From: Scedosporium boydii
Lineage: Eukaryota > Ascomycota > Sordariomycetes > Microascales > Microascaceae
Assembly: GCA_002221725.1 (NCBI GenBank)
Contig: NJFT01000045.1
Coordinates: forward strand, 1 to 64,000
Reading direction: 5' to 3'
Length of the DNA: 64,000 nucleotides
The notes beneath the pieces are model-generated. The model was not told where the DNA came from, searched no databases, and saw only the letters and a program-made list of their open reading frames with translations. Positions 35,407 to 47,325 of the stretch are shown here, piece after piece (position 1 is the stretch's first letter; each line of letters begins with the position of its first letter). Made by a program: the position numbers and the translations under genes.

Positions 35407-37682
35407 GGTGACGTTCTGGCGAATCCAAGGGCGCTTTTCTCGCTCCTGGAGTCTTAACTAGATTCTTAGCTCCTTCGCAGCATCACGATGGAGGATGGAG
35501 GCTCGAGGATGGTACAAAGATTGCAGTGATCTGAGGAAAGGACCGTATAGGTAGCAGGCATCCTTGATAGTGACGCTGAATGGCTGGACCAAGAAGCGGA
35601 ACAAACTTGCAGGATATCCAGAAGTTTCATCCAGGAACCAGCTTTGAGCTTACCACAGACCAAGACAGGAAGAGATCATAGACCTGTGAGTGAGATGCAA
35701 GGGTTTTGAGAAGAAGCAAGGGCACTGGTATGTATAGTCCCAGGTACAATCTACCTCCATTTTACATCTTTTGGTGTACGAAGAACCCAGGCGTCTAGGG
35801 TCTGATGTATTATCAGCAAATAGCGCCAATTCCATCACCCAATACCTCAAACTTATCGGTGGAGTACACAACATTGAACTTGCATGGCTCGAGGGACCCA
35901 GTGATCGAAAACCACACCCTCCCTCTCATATAAGATGCCGTCCTCCCGGGCGTATTGGTGGTATGGGGATTGAAAAGCTTCGCCCTACGGCTCTGCGGAT
36001 AAGGAGATACCCACAACCACCAGTCTAGCGTGGCGCGAAGCGACGCAATTAATAGGCGGACAAGAAGGGGACCCAGTCTTTACAAGTAGTTCGGGAGCTT
36101 CTTCACCCCCCAAGGGACGAGATTACAGGGAGAAGTAATAAGTTGGCCTGTACGCAGACTTACTCGGGAGGTACAAGTTCTCTGCTGAGCCTTAACGACG
36201 CCTCACGTACCCAGGAAGGGGAATGGACCTAAGGTCGTGTGAAGGTGTGAAACGTCCGGCATATTGGAACGAAGGGTACCCGAGGGCGAAGTTGCCTTTC
36301 GGATGCTTCCCACCAGGCGATTTGCTCGTGCCAGGGACCGACCTGACTTTGCTTCTCAGGAAGACGAAAAAAGAGAGCCCACCAATTATACTTTCACTTT
36401 GTCCTCTGTAAGAAGAAAAGGAAAAAGCTTAATTCGACCGATGCCAAGGACACACGGTGATGGATGGAATTCCGCGTGCGGCACGAGGCGACGCTTTCTT
36501 GCCGCTGCTCCCTGTAGCACACTTTGTTCGTCGATTAGAGAATGCTTGGTACCCCGATGGCGAAAGCGTGTACCTGTAAATCGAATAGATGGTGTCCCAA
36601 GGACCAGACCAGGCCGTATTGTTTCGCGAGGACCCTCCTTCGAAACAACGTTCGATAGATCAATTGATGCTACTTGAAAGTGGATGCGGTTACGCACGCA
36701 GCTTGCGTAAGTCGCGATTGTTGTGCATTGGCAACGCTCACTCCAACCCAGGGCCAAGGTATTATTCCCAGTAATACTTGTACTTCTGGTCCTTCGTGGT
36801 TCGTTCTGCTGTTCGGAGGTATGTATTGAATGTTTCGAATGTGCATTCGCGAGCGGGAAACATTGATCATCGCGATCTTCTCTAACTTGCCTTGGAAGTG
36901 GATCTCTGATCTGTCACAGACTGTCCGATCACAATCCCCCACCAAGGGAGCGTGCATTGATCAGGACCTGGAATTTCCTGCCGATGCGAAGGCGTTCAAA
37001 TATGTTAATCGTTACGATCGACAGGCCATTGGCCTTCGTTAATTAAGGTTGCCCAGTCTGGGATCGACTGATAGTAAGTCGAAGTCTGGTTAAAACCACC
37101 GCGAATATAAAGCAGAAGGAAGGGAGAACAGTACCAAATACTTGTACGACATGGCTGGTTTTGAAACCGACTGGGGAGATCCTTTCCCTATTCGACAAAA
37201 AAACCCTCTTGCAGGGCTTTGGGATGGCATGAAAATAGTTTGTGCTATCGTGTTTCAACATTGTTTTCTGGCGTTGTGTAATTGAGGAAGCTGTGCGGCC
37301 CAAGTACGTCTAAGTTTGGGCCAGACAAAAGAAGGAGTTTTCTGTAGCAATGACAAAAGATACAAATGGAAGCATGGTCAGGCTTGGGCAAGGGAAAACC
37401 ACAAAGAAAAGAGTACTCGAGAGAAGGATGTATGTATGTATGATAACAAAGAAGACATGTACTCTGCCGCCCGCTCAGGGCCAACGCAACTCTATACGCC
37501 CCCCATTCCCACGTATCCTGCGAGCAGCGATCCCAATTAAACCCATTCCAAGAAAAAAGAAAAACCATTAAAACAACACTATAGAAGTAGTACACAAAGA
37601 AGAAAGAGAAGCTCGCAAGATCACCGAGAGAACATGTGTCTAGATAGCCAGGGGCACACGCGCAAAAAGAAGGACGAGCCTT
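35407..37682. other. 2.3-kb intergenic region
   Basis: Holds the mannosyltransferase promoter (from 35407) and the 3' flank of SAC1 (to 37682). Short frames around 36.2-36.8 kb have no domains or consistent splice sites. No RNA gene or repeat was recognised. Confidence 0.5.
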
Positions 37683-39974
37683 CTAATCCTCTTTGCTACC
37701 CTCCTCGGCCCGCCGATACTGCGCAATGCTAGAGCCACGTTCGTGCTGTCCTTGCCTCGTAAGGAACGGTCCTATAATTGGGTCCTTTCTCGCCTTGATG
37801 ATCTGTTCGTTGTAGCCTTCCGTAGCGTACGCTCGAGGGGCGAGCTTGGGCCAGTTGACCTGTAAAGAAATCCATGTTAGTTGCAATATAAAGGGGGGAG
37901 AGGCGACGGTGAAAATAGGGTAACGCACGTAGAGCATGCCGTGCGCAAAGATGAACCTAAAGCAATACGCAGCAAGTGCCAAGAACACAAGCACAGCGCC
38001 CCGCCTCGACACCGCAAACGACCCAGGGTCTCGCGGCACAAACGCCGCAAAGAGCACTACAAACACGCTAAACGCCAGCACATAAGGCATCGCCTGGATC
38101 AGCACCGGCCGCCTGTCTGCGAACACGGGACCCGAACCGATCTGGGCCTTGCCGGGTTGGTAGACGCCGAGGAACAAGTCGTACGAGTCTTGCCTCGGGC
38201 CGTCGAAGAAGTTGTTCAAGCAGTACCGGGTGACTCCTACCCGGCCATCCTGAAGTTTGCCCGCCGTTGTTCGCTTACCCGTTCGGGTCATGTCGGTCTT
38301 CATGGCGCCCGTGCCGGAGTACGAGTTGGAAACGACATCGGCGTTGTCGGCCCAGAGGTTGCGGAAGAGGAATTCAAAGGACTCGTCCTCGTCGGAAAAG
38401 TTGGAGCCAGGGGCCATGATGCCGAGGTCGACGAACTGGCGGTTGAGCGTATAGCGCGCAAACATGCTCTGCACCACGTTGGTCCGATCAAGGCAATCCA
38501 TGCAGTTTGTTCTCATGACGCTGTTTTGCAGGCTGCGTGCCTCGAGGCGGCCATCGTTGCTCGCTGGCATGTCGACACCTCGGAAGTATCCCTGCTCTCG
38601 TATCGAGGTCTCCAGCCGTTCGATCAACATGTATGCCCGGTGGAGTCGAGCCCCCTTGGTCTCACTGTGGAAGTCGAAGAAGATGTAGTGTAGCCGGTCA
38701 AACTCGGTCCGCACCTTGCCGGGCTCCACTGTATGGTACTTTTCGTTCGTGATTGTATTGCTCTCAATGTAGCCTCTGGGATCCGAGACAAGCTTCTCTA
38801 CCACTTTTTCGTACGATTCCTTGACAGTCGATTCTCGCCCGCTCTTATTCACGAGGTTAATCAGGTAGTTGTCACCATAGATTCGGATCTGCTCGTCAAA
38901 GTGCTTCTGTGCCGATGGGATCGCCGTTTCGATGCCTCGAATCTGGAGCTTGGGAGTGTACTTTAAGGTATTGATCTCTGCCCATTGAGATGGAACACTG
39001 CCTCGAGTCTGGACATATGACAAGACTTGCGTCTCATGTCCGTCGAAAGACCTACCCATCTTCTCGCTAGGGCCGGCACCCCCGGAGAATCCGCTAATTC
39101 CCGTCGCGCTCTTATCATTAACGATTAGAATCTGTTCCGTTTCATTGTAGTTAGCAGCATTCCCCTTCTCATCCAAGCCTCTGGTAAAGAACCGAGTGCC
39201 GCCCCGGTACCGCGATCGACGAGTAATGAGAATAAGTGTAATCCGAGCGCCTTTGAAAACGGTCGGCTTGATCTCGAACATGCCGAAGATGACAGGGAGG
39301 ATAAACGGGTCGATTCCAGGGTGAGGACCGGGTTGGCCTCTGGCACCGTTATTCCGGTATTCGATCAGGTCCGACTGCACAAACCGGTTCCAGAAGAACC
39401 TGTCGTCGGCGCGCTTCCAAAGGGGCTGAGCAGTGTCGGCCTGAGATTGGCGCTGGAAAGAGTTGGTGAGGTCGATCGAGTAGGAAAAGTACATCGGCCC
39501 GTTCTTGAGCGAAGCTTGAAGCAGTGCCATGAAGGCATCTTCATCGGGGTCTCGTATTTGCTTTCGGCGCATCGGGAGGATCTGGGTGGAGGTAACCTTG
39601 TAGACCATATGGCCCTTGAGACGGCCAACGGGTTGGGACTTGTTGATGACGACAATGTACTTGTCTACGCAACTCAAACCGTTGTCGTTAGCTCAGTCCT
39701 GCGCTACCCTCACGGCTCATCATGGAAAGCTGCTGGAAAGCTACCCACCAAGTCTGAGCTGGATAATACCCAGAATGCCGTTGATGTTCATGACCTGGTA
39801 TGTCCGGGGAGCAAGACCGGAGGCGCCATGATCCAGATGGATATCGCCCGTGGGCCGGTCGATGACAAGTGCCGGTGCGTCGGGTGAGGAGGGAGAGGTG
39901 AAGGTGTAGGCACTGTCGGCGACTTGGACAGTGATGTCGCGATAGGGGAACAGCGGGCCCTTGATGGCGACCAT
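37683..39974 (-). CDS. SAC1: SAC1-type phosphoinositide phosphatase
   Basis: Three exons: 39974-39749, 39664-37929 and 37859-37683; introns of 84 and 69 nt; 712 aa. The Sac domain spans about residues 55-520 and carries the CX5R(T/S) catalytic signature as NCMDCLDRTN (nucleophilic Cys about 463), plus the conserved RTRGSVP-type segment. Two C-terminal hydrophobic helices (starting AMPYVLAFSVFVV and GAVLVFLALAAYCF) anchor it in the ER/Golgi membrane. It dephosphorylates PI4P (and PI3P) and links lipid signalling to secretion and ER-plasma-membrane contacts. The second intron is 69 nt, in frame and stop-free, so an unspliced transcript would still be translated; its removal restores the family junction HGMLYVNWPKL. 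The start at 39974 (MVAIKGPLFPYR) was preferred; the codon opening the upstream in-frame extension is TTG. Confidence 0.95.
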
Positions 39975-40657
39975 TTTCAGGGGAAATAAGATATTGAGAA
40001 AGGGAAAGAAGAAAATAAAAGTATAAACCCAACTAGAACCCCCCCAATGGGACCAGTTAATGGGCAAATAGTTATAACTAAATGCTTGCTAAGGTTCAGG
40101 TAGTCGAGAGCTGAGCGGAAGCAGACGCTTGAGGTTACAATACGAAGTATATTGAGAGTTCGTAAGCTGCCAGCTGTTAATAATTCCAGAGGGACCTCAA
40201 GTTGGAGGAATCTTCACATGTTCTGTACCTGTGCTGCGATTGCTGCAGATTAGCTCTTTAGTCAGCACCCCAAAGAACAGACTGGAAAACAGTGTACAAT
40301 ATGTTCATGTACAGTATACTCTTATAAGAATATTGAAAAGCCTGGAGGCTTATCCAAGCCTCGTGACGTGTAGATGCTGGCGGTTCCAGCCATTCACGAC
40401 CAAGCCTGTGAGAAGTGATCCGTCGTCTCCAGCCCATCCTACAACACCAGTCCATCTCCTTAGAACGCCTCACCATACTCCTGCTTCGTCATCTAGGGCC
40501 GTATAGCCTTCAGCAAACCGAACATCATCAACAACACTACCTCGTCCCCGGTCCATCCGATTCCACGATTCCACGCTCTCCAATCCCAGGAGCCTAAATC
40601 CCAGGTCTTTCTCACCTCCGGAACCTTCCGCAAACACTCAACAAGAACGCCATCATC
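39975..40657. promoter_or_regulatory. Bidirectional promoter region SAC1 / Rab5
   Basis: 683 nt between the divergent ATGs of the SAC1 and Rab5 genes. It contains one TACGAAGTA copy at 40141-40149 and a CT-rich stretch just before the Rab5 start. No specific factor site is claimed. Confidence 0.55.
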
Positions 40658-41592
40658 ATGACTACCAGGGGACCCCCCAACGCGCGAGGCATGAACACCC
40701 GCTTTGCGCAATTTAAGTTGGTGCTCCTAGGTAAGAGCTTGTTCCGGTTTCGAGTATTTTATTTTATTTACGTACTGACATATAGCGCAGGCGAGTCCGC
40801 AGTCGGCAAGGTAAACGATTCTTCCTCAGCTTCGACGCACCTACCCGCAGTGATCCTCGCATGATACTGACGATCTATACCCACAGAGCTCAATAGTTTT
40901 GCGGTTCGTCAAGGTTAGCAACATCATATTCTTATCCGGCTCCTTGTTGTGGGAGGAAAGATGCTAATGTTTATGCCCCAGGATCAATTCGACTCGTTTC
41001 GGGAATCCACTATCGGTGCCGCTTTCCTCACTCAGACCATCTCCCTCGATGAGAACACCACCGTGAAGTTCGAGATATGGGATACCGCTGGCCAGGAGCG
41101 ATACAAGTCGCTTGCTCCTATGTACTACCGAAATGCCAACTGCGCCGTGGTCGTTTATGACATCACACAAGCTGTAGGCTACCACCATTTTAACCTGACT
41201 CCGGTTACGACGCGAGAATAAAAGTACTGACATCATCTTAGGCGTCTCTAGATAAGGCCAAGTCCTGGGTTAAGGAGCTCCAGAGGCAAGCGAACGAAAA
41301 CATCATCATCGCCCTCGCCGGAAACAAGTTGGACCTGGTCACCGAGCAACCTGATAAGCGAGCGGTTCCCACGGCTGACGCAGAGGCCTACGCCCGAGAA
41401 GCCGGACTCCTCTTCTTCGAGACTTCAGCGAAGACGGCTGAAAATGTGCGCGAGCTCTTCACCGCGATAGCGAAGAGGCTTCCTCTGGATCAGGCCGGTC
41501 CTAGGCACGCCCGACCTGGTCCTGGACGAGCTGGAGTCAGCCTCACCCCGGAGAATCAGAACACTAACGTCAGCGGGCCCTGCAGCTGCTAA
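40658..41592 (+). CDS. Rab5-family GTPase (Vps21/Ypt5-like)
   Basis: Five exons: 40658-40730, 40791-40810, 40887-40913, 40982-41173 and 41242-41592; introns 60, 76, 68 and 68 nt. Exons 2 and 3 are only 20 and 27 nt but together encode the P-loop and must be spliced correctly. The 220-aa product has G1 GESAVGKSS (about residues 25-33), the Rab5-type effector segment [13 protein letters not shown]3 [10 protein letters not shown]4 NKLD, G5 ETSAK, and a C-terminal CSC prenylation motif. It is expected to act on early endosomes, recruiting tethering factors and the Vps34 PI3-kinase, and to be anchored by geranylgeranyl groups. Its head-to-head neighbour SAC1 also acts on endomembrane phosphoinositides. 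Confidence 0.96.
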
Positions 41593-42394
41593 AGGAACTT
41601 GCACCATGACTTTTTGCTTTTTGTTTAATGGCCGATGGTATTAAAGGTAGAGCGGCAAATACCACCAGTGAAATCGAGCCATGAGCGCACTCCCGAACTC
41701 TCTTGGGTTTTGTTCTTTTAAGTAACCTATACACGGGAGAGAGAGACTCTTAGCGATGTAACTCAGCATTGTACGGAGTGCGGAGGTTAAGAAACGAGAT
41801 ACGAGATTCAACCATCGGCATTGGGGTGGGTGAATATATCGGACCATTCGGAGGATGTGGTCATGAAGCGACAACCCATCATACACTAATACCGGACCCG
41901 GGTTACTGGTCCAAATTTTCATTTTATGCACAGGCAATGGGGAACTTATTTTTCTTGATCACCTCTTCATATTTCCCTTATTCTAAACTATCGTTTAACC
42001 GTGATGCTTTTTTTTCGACCCCATCGTTTTAGGAAAGCTGTCTCCGGGAAGCTGCGGAATACTCGGACTACGGGAGGAGGAGACAAGGAGGGAAACCTGC
42101 GGGACATTTGGAATCATGGAATCGGGTTGCTCGTCATTTCCCATTTCCCCAGTGAGACAAGATACATACAGTATGCAATAGAGAGAGAGAGACGGCATTT
42201 GAAGACGTCTTGCGCTTTTCCCTGTCCGAGTCGCGCTATTGCTGAGGCCTTTCGTGTGGGGCCACCTAATTCTGCTGCCTAGAAGATGGAGCGAGCCAAA
42301 GCTGCACAAAGCGAGGATATTCGTAGGTCAAGATGGAGAGATATCCGCCTTTCCGCCAGTGCCTTCTTATACCACGTACGAAGTAGAAGCCATC
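41593..42394. other. Intergenic region between Rab5 and 5S rRNA
   Basis: 800 nt containing the Rab5 3' flank and, just ahead of the 5S gene, a TACGAAGTA copy at 42377-42385. No coding region supported. Confidence 0.5.
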
Positions 42395-42513
42395 ACATAC
42401 GGCCATACCCCCTAGAAAGCGTCCGATCCCGTCCGCTCTCGGGTAACTAAGCTGGGGAGGGCTGAACTAGCAGTTGGGTCGGTGATGACCAGCGAATCCT
42501 CAGTGCTGTATGT
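42395..42513 (+). rRNA. 5S ribosomal RNA
   Basis: A 119-nt sequence with the ends of a fungal 5S rRNA: ACATACGGC at the 5' end pairs with GCTGTATGT at the 3' end to form helix I. Internal features match 5S rRNA: the CCCGTCCGCTCTC loop/stem segment, the AACTAAGC stretch of the internal control region, AGGGC, AGTTGGGTCGGTGA and GACCAGCGAATCC. It is followed directly by a T5 terminator for RNA polymerase III. A solitary 5S gene away from the rDNA array is usual for Pezizomycotina, where 5S genes are dispersed through the genome. Whether this copy is a major or a variant type cannot be judged without the other copies. Confidence 0.93.
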
Positions 42514-42515
42514 TC

Positions 42516-42520
42516 TTTTT
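42516..42520 (+). terminator. Pol III terminator of the 5S gene
   Basis: Run of five T two nucleotides after the mature 5S 3' end. Confidence 0.75.
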
Positions 42521-42968
42521 GCTGTTTTCGGTGATTTTCTTTGTTGTTATGTTTTAGTATGTATTTTTGCCTCATTCCACACCGCAGACGGTTTATATGC
42601 GATACAACTGCGATCTAAAATTTCTTTATTTTTTCCCTTTATTTTCCCCCCTCCCGTACCTGCAATAACTTTTGAAGTCTTAATGTCAATCAGTGCAGAT
42701 GGTCTCGTTCCACCTGTCATGATGTTGAGGCTTCTTTCTGTCCATGCCTCGGGTATGGCATATGACGGAATGCGTACCTGAGCCAATCCAATTCACCCGA
42801 AGATTCTCCGCCAACAATTTTCCCCAAGCCGAGAAACTCTCGTCGGGTGAGGCACTCTTCCGGTTCTGGTTCTGGTAGTACGATCATCAACAACCCCAAA
42901 TCGCCTTTCTCCCAGGCTCCATTGATCTCAACCAATTACCCTCCCCCGCTCCCCTCCACAAGCTCCTC
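42521..42968. other. MIC60 promoter region
   Basis: About 450 nt between the 5S gene and the MIC60 start, C/T-rich near the ATG. No other feature seen. Confidence 0.5.
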
Positions 42969-45128
42969 ATGCTGCGGACATCGCTTCGAACCGTGAGGGC
43001 GCTGGGCGGCACGCCGGTCGCGGTCGCTCGGGCTCAATGGCCCGCGAGATCAGTAGTTGGAGCCGTCACGAGGGTGCGTTCTTTTGCTAGCCTTTTTTTC
43101 GGGTCTCTTGTTGGCCACGACAGGAGCTCTTCTTGGGCAAATTTTTGCGCCAATTGAAGTTACTGACATTGCATTTGTGTGATAGAGATATTTCGCCGAT
43201 GAGAAAAAGCCGCCGACAGTAAACGATGTTGCGAAACCGGCAGCTCCCCCCGCTGAGCCGATTGTACCACCTACTACTACTCCCAAGGCTACTCCTACTC
43301 CCAGTGCCTCCACCACCACCACCGAGAAGACTGCCTCTACGCCGCCGCCTCCCCCTCCTCCCGCCAAGCCTAAGAAGGGTTTCTTCCGACGCCTAAGGAA
43401 TTTCGTCGTCACGCTCGTCCTGCTCGGCGCCCTCTCCTTCGGAGGTGGAGTCTGGTACTCGCGCATCAATGACAAGTTCCACGACCTCTTCACCGAGTAC
43501 GTCCCCTTCGGCGAGCAGGCCGTTCTCTATCTCGAGGAACTCGACTTCCGAAAGAAGTTCCCCGATAGCGCGTCCCGGGTGTCCAGCTCGGAGCTTAACG
43601 ACAAGCATGTGACGGTGGCTCCCTTGAGCGGCGCCTCGTGGAGGGTTGCTGACGGTGGCGAGCCTGCCGGTCGTAGGTCGAGCGCTTTGGACAAGAAGAA
43701 GGGTCTAAACGCAGCAGCCGCTAAGGAGGTCGAGGAAGTCAAGGAGCCTAAGGATGCCGTGGTTACCGCTATCCCTAAACCCGCCGAGGTTGTTGAGCTC
43801 AAGACGGAGGAGCCGGCGCCGGCGGCTCTTGAGTCTGATCTCGAGACTCTCGAGATCGCCAAGATCGCTGAGGCTGAGTTCACGCCTCCCGAGGTTAACG
43901 AGCCTTCTCGATTCCCTCCCATCGCGCCCATCGATCCCCTCAAGGTCAACGATGCTCAGGAGCCCATCGTCCAGGATCTGGTTCACATGCTTAACGACCT
44001 GATTACGGTCATCAACGCCGACAAGGCCCACGCCAGATACGACTCGACTGTTTCCAAGGCCAAGAATGACCTCGCCAAGGTCGGACGCAAGGTACAGGAG
44101 ATGAAGGAGCAGATCGAGAAGAAGGCGGCCGCGGAGGTCAAGGCTAAGATTGACGAGTTTGACGCCGCCGCCAACACGCTGGTAGACCGCGTCGAGTCTG
44201 CCATGGTCGCCCAAGAGAAGCAGTGGCGCGAGGACTTCGAGCAGGAGATGACCAAGGTGCGCCAGGGCTACGAGGACAAGGTGCAGCTCCTCCTCGAGCG
44301 TGAGCAGAAGCTCAACGAGGAGAAGCTCAACACCAAGCTCCTCGAGCAGGCTCTCGCCCTCAAGAAGGAGTTCATCGCCGAGGTCAAGGCGCAGGTTGAG
44401 AAGGAGCGCGACGGCCGTCTCGGCAAGCTCCAGGATCTCTCGAACGCCATCACCTCGCTTGAGAACCTCACTACGGGCTGGAACGACGTGGTCGATCTCA
44501 ACATCCAGACGCAGCACCTCCACGTGGCCGTAGAGGCCGTCCGCGCCAGCCTCCAGGACACGCAGCACCCGCGCCCCTTCATCAAGGAGCTCGTGGCGCT
44601 CAAGCAGATTGCCAACGGCGACGGCGTGGTCGATGCCGCCATCGCCTCCATCAACCCCAGCGCTTACCAGAAGGGCATCTCTACCCCCGCGCAGCTGATC
44701 GATCGGTTCAGGCGCGTGGCTTCCGAGGTGCGCAAGGCTTCGCTGCTCCCCGACGATGCGGGTGTGGCGAGCCACGCGACGAGCTGGGCGCTTAGCAAGG
44801 TTATGTTTAAGAAGGACGGGCTCGCGGCGGGAGATGACGTCGAGAGCATATTGACGCGTACGCAGACGTATCTTGAGGAGGGAGATTTGGATTCGGCGGC
44901 TAGGGAGATGAATGGGTTGGAGGGGTGGGCGAAGACGTTGAGTAGGGATTGGTTGGCAGAGGTGAGGAAGGTGTTGGAGGTTCAGCAGGCTCTCGAGGTA
45001 AGTTTTGCATGGAAGCGTCATTGATATCAATCGATGTCTCTCTTCTTTTTTAGGACGAGGCGGCTAACGTTATAACTTTCTAGGTCATTGCTACGGAGGC
45101 GAGGCTGCAGAGCTTGAGGACAGAGTAA
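42969..45128 (+). CDS. MIC60: MICOS subunit MIC60 (mitofilin)
   Basis: Three exons: 42969-43073, 43186-44997 and 45084-45128; introns of 112 and 86 nt; all junctions phase 0; 653 aa. The first about 35 residues are Arg-rich and amphipathic, a mitochondrial presequence. A Pro/Thr-rich linker with a polyproline run is followed by a transmembrane helix at about 107-126 (NFVVTLVLLGALSFGGG). The middle (about 290-460) is long coiled coil rich in Glu/Lys/Gln. The C-terminal mitofilin signature runs from about residue 540 to the end and includes LDSAAREMNGLEGWAK and the exon-3 end VIATEARLQSLRTE. The protein is anchored in the inner mitochondrial membrane, faces the intermembrane space and maintains cristae junctions and outer-membrane contacts. 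Confidence 0.96.
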
Positions 45129-45726
45129 AGTGTTTTGCGAGGGTTCTCGGATCCTGGGGGCCGGTGGGGAGAGAAGCACCTGAGGCGGGTGTCTCCCTCA
45201 CCCTCGCTCCCTTGTCTAAGAAAACAAAAAAGGTTGCTGAATTTATTGGTCTCATAATTTCCTTTGTGATGCGATGTACAGTACAGGAGGATGGTATAGA
45301 CGCACATAGGCATAAGATTACAGAAATAAAATCTTTAGATGGTAATTGTCCTTTAATGTTGTACTTGATATGAGTTGTGAAAGAAGCTTGAAGCCGAGGC
45401 GCTGACGTCGACATCAGGGAGAGATTGATCAACATCAGTTGATTTCATGTACTTGAATCCGTTTGGTGAGGTCTATCTATGTAGGTCTGCCGCCACTGAA
45501 GCGAGCGCTATCCACTAACTTTTACAGAGATAATTGACCTCAGTTCGGGCGACAAGCGCAATCAATCTCCACCCTTCTCTCTGAATATTTCAACCTTTTC
45601 ATGTTACAAGACAATTCTCCCCCGGCTGCGACCGAACACGGAATTATTTCAATCGGAGCATAAGATAGAGTGTGCAATACTTGGGAATTCTATGCTTGTC
45701 ATGAACTGACAATTTTAAGAATCATC
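45129..45726. other. Intergenic region MIC60 / FPGS1
   Basis: About 600 nt with the MIC60 3' flank and the promoter of the first folylpolyglutamate synthase gene; nothing else recognised. Confidence 0.5.
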
Positions 45727-47325
45727 ATGAACCCCCGGCTCCGAAGATGGCGCCCATCCACCGCCTTCACCTTCATCTCTCACCCTCACATCCCGCGATG
45801 CTCTCACATCTCACATCGCCTTCACACCCGCCATCTCTCCATCCAATCCCGCACATACGATGACGCCCTCCGCCTCCTCACCACCCTCCAGGCAAACACC
45901 TCAGCAACCAACCTCTTCAATGCCTTCACCAAATCCCCGTCCTCCTCCAGAACCTCCCTCAATGCCCTCGCCATCCCAGAAATGAAGGAATGGCTCTCCC
46001 GCGCAGGCTATTCAACCTCCGACCTAAAGCGCCTCCGCTGCGTGCACGTCTCGGGGACAAAAGGCAAGGGCTCCACGTGCGCGTATACCGCCGCACTCCT
46101 CCGCAGGGCCTTCTCCCACCCGATGGTCAGCGGCTTTGGTGAGCGGCGGAGGGTGGGCATGTATACGTCGCCTCACCTCATTAGCGTGCGCGAGCGCATT
46201 GTGATAGACGGGGAGAAAATACCCCGGGACGTCTTCACGCGGCGCTTCTTCGAGGTCTGGGATAGATTCGGCGAAGTTGCTGCGAAGGACGGTGGGTTGG
46301 GAGGAATCGTGAGGCCGTTCTACTTCAGGTTTCTAACGATCCTGGCGTTTCACGTTTTCTTGAGCGAAGGCGTCAGGGACGTGGTGCTGGAGTGCGGAAT
46401 TGGCGGCGAGTACGACGCTACGAACGTCATCCCGCCCGAAGCTCTCAGCGCGGCGGTCGTCACGCATCTAGGGATCGACCATGTAGCCATGCTGGGGGAA
46501 ACGGTGGAGGAGATTGCGTGGCATAAGGCGGGGATATTCAAGGAGGGTCGCGTGGCGTTTACGAGGACGCAGGGCCCGGGTGTGATGGAGGTTTTGAGGC
46601 GAAGGGCGCGAGAGAAGGGGGCGAGGTTGGTGGAGGTAACGGATGAGGATGTGAGGGTTGGGCCTTGGAATGATGGGGAGGGATCAGGGATGGAAGGGGT
46701 GTATCAGAGGGATAACCGGGCTTTGGCTGTTATGGCGGCCATGTGGCATTTGAAGGGGGAGTGTGACATCGAAGCCGTGAGGAGGGAGGCTTGGATACCT
46801 GGTGCGTTGAGGGAAGCGAGGTTGAAAGGTCGGGGTCAGGTTCTTCGGAGGGGAAGGATGACGTGGTACCTTGATGGGGCGCATACGGAAGAGAGTGTAC
46901 GGCTTGCGGGGACTTGGTTTGCGGGTCGGACGGGGATGACTGAGGAGGAGAGGAAGAAGAAGAGGGTGTTGGTATTCAACCAGCAGGATCGCGACGCGAA
47001 AGCGCTCTTAGAAACGCTCGTTGAAGCATCCGGGGGTGAGGGGGAGTTTGACATGGCGGTCTTTACGAGGAATGAAGTGGATGCTGAGGTGGTGGAGGGA
47101 GGAGCGTCGCCGGATATGAGCGTGCAACAGGGCCTGCAAGCAACCATGCGGAAGGTATCGCCGGGGACGAAGACGGCGGTGTTTGTGTCTCTCGGTGAGG
47201 CGTTGCGAGAGGTCGCCCGATATGGGGGCGACGTCGATGGTGATGGTGTTGATATCTTGGTGACGGGAAGCCTGTACCTGGTCGGCGGCGTGCTGAAGGT
47301 AGTCGGTGATGATGACCAAGTTTGA
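45727..47325 (+). CDS. Folylpolyglutamate synthase, intronless paralogue 1
   Basis: Single exon, 532 aa. The N-terminus (about residues 1-40) is rich in Arg, His and Ser without acidic residues, consistent with a mitochondrial presequence. The Mur-ligase-like ATP-binding domain follows: P-loop VSGTKGKGS (about 109-117), YTSPHLISVRERI, the ECGIGGEYDATNV motif and WHKAGI. The C-terminal domain begins near WYLDGAHTEES and ends with the ILVTGSLYLVGG strand. The enzyme adds glutamates to tetrahydrofolates, trapping them in the cell and its mitochondria for one-carbon metabolism. The ATG at 45727 was chosen; upstream codons in frame include only a GTG. A second FPGS gene starts 374 nt downstream on the same strand but has four introns, so the two are diverged paralogues. 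Confidence 0.93.
   Translation: MNPRLRRWRPSTAFTFISHPHIPRCSHISHRLHTRHLSIQSRTYDDALRLLTTLQANTSATNLFNAFTKSPSSSRTSLNALAIPEMKEWLSRAGYSTSDLKRLRCVHVSGTKGKGSTCAYTAALLRRAFSHPMVSGFGERRRVGMYTSPHLISVRERIVIDGEKIPRDVFTRRFFEVWDRFGEVAAKDGGLGGIVRPFYFRFLTILAFHVFLSEGVRDVVLECGIGGEYDATNVIPPEALSAAVVTHLGIDHVAMLGETVEEIAWHKAGIFKEGRVAFTRTQGPGVMEVLRRRAREKGARLVEVTDEDVRVGPWNDGEGSGMEGVYQRDNRALAVMAAMWHLKGECDIEAVRREAWIPGALREARLKGRGQVLRRGRMTWYLDGAHTEESVRLAGTWFAGRTGMTEEERKKKRVLVFNQQDRDAKALLETLVEASGGEGEFDMAVFTRNEVDAEVVEGGASPDMSVQQGLQATMRKVSPGTKTAVFVSLGEALREVARYGGDVDGDGVDILVTGSLYLVGGVLKVVGDDDQV

Noticed and set aside
43705..45030. 441-codon open frame antisense to MIC60
   Set aside because: It is Leu/Arg/Glu-rich and mirrors the codon bias of MIC60 on the other strand. 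No domain and no splice signals; a shadow frame.
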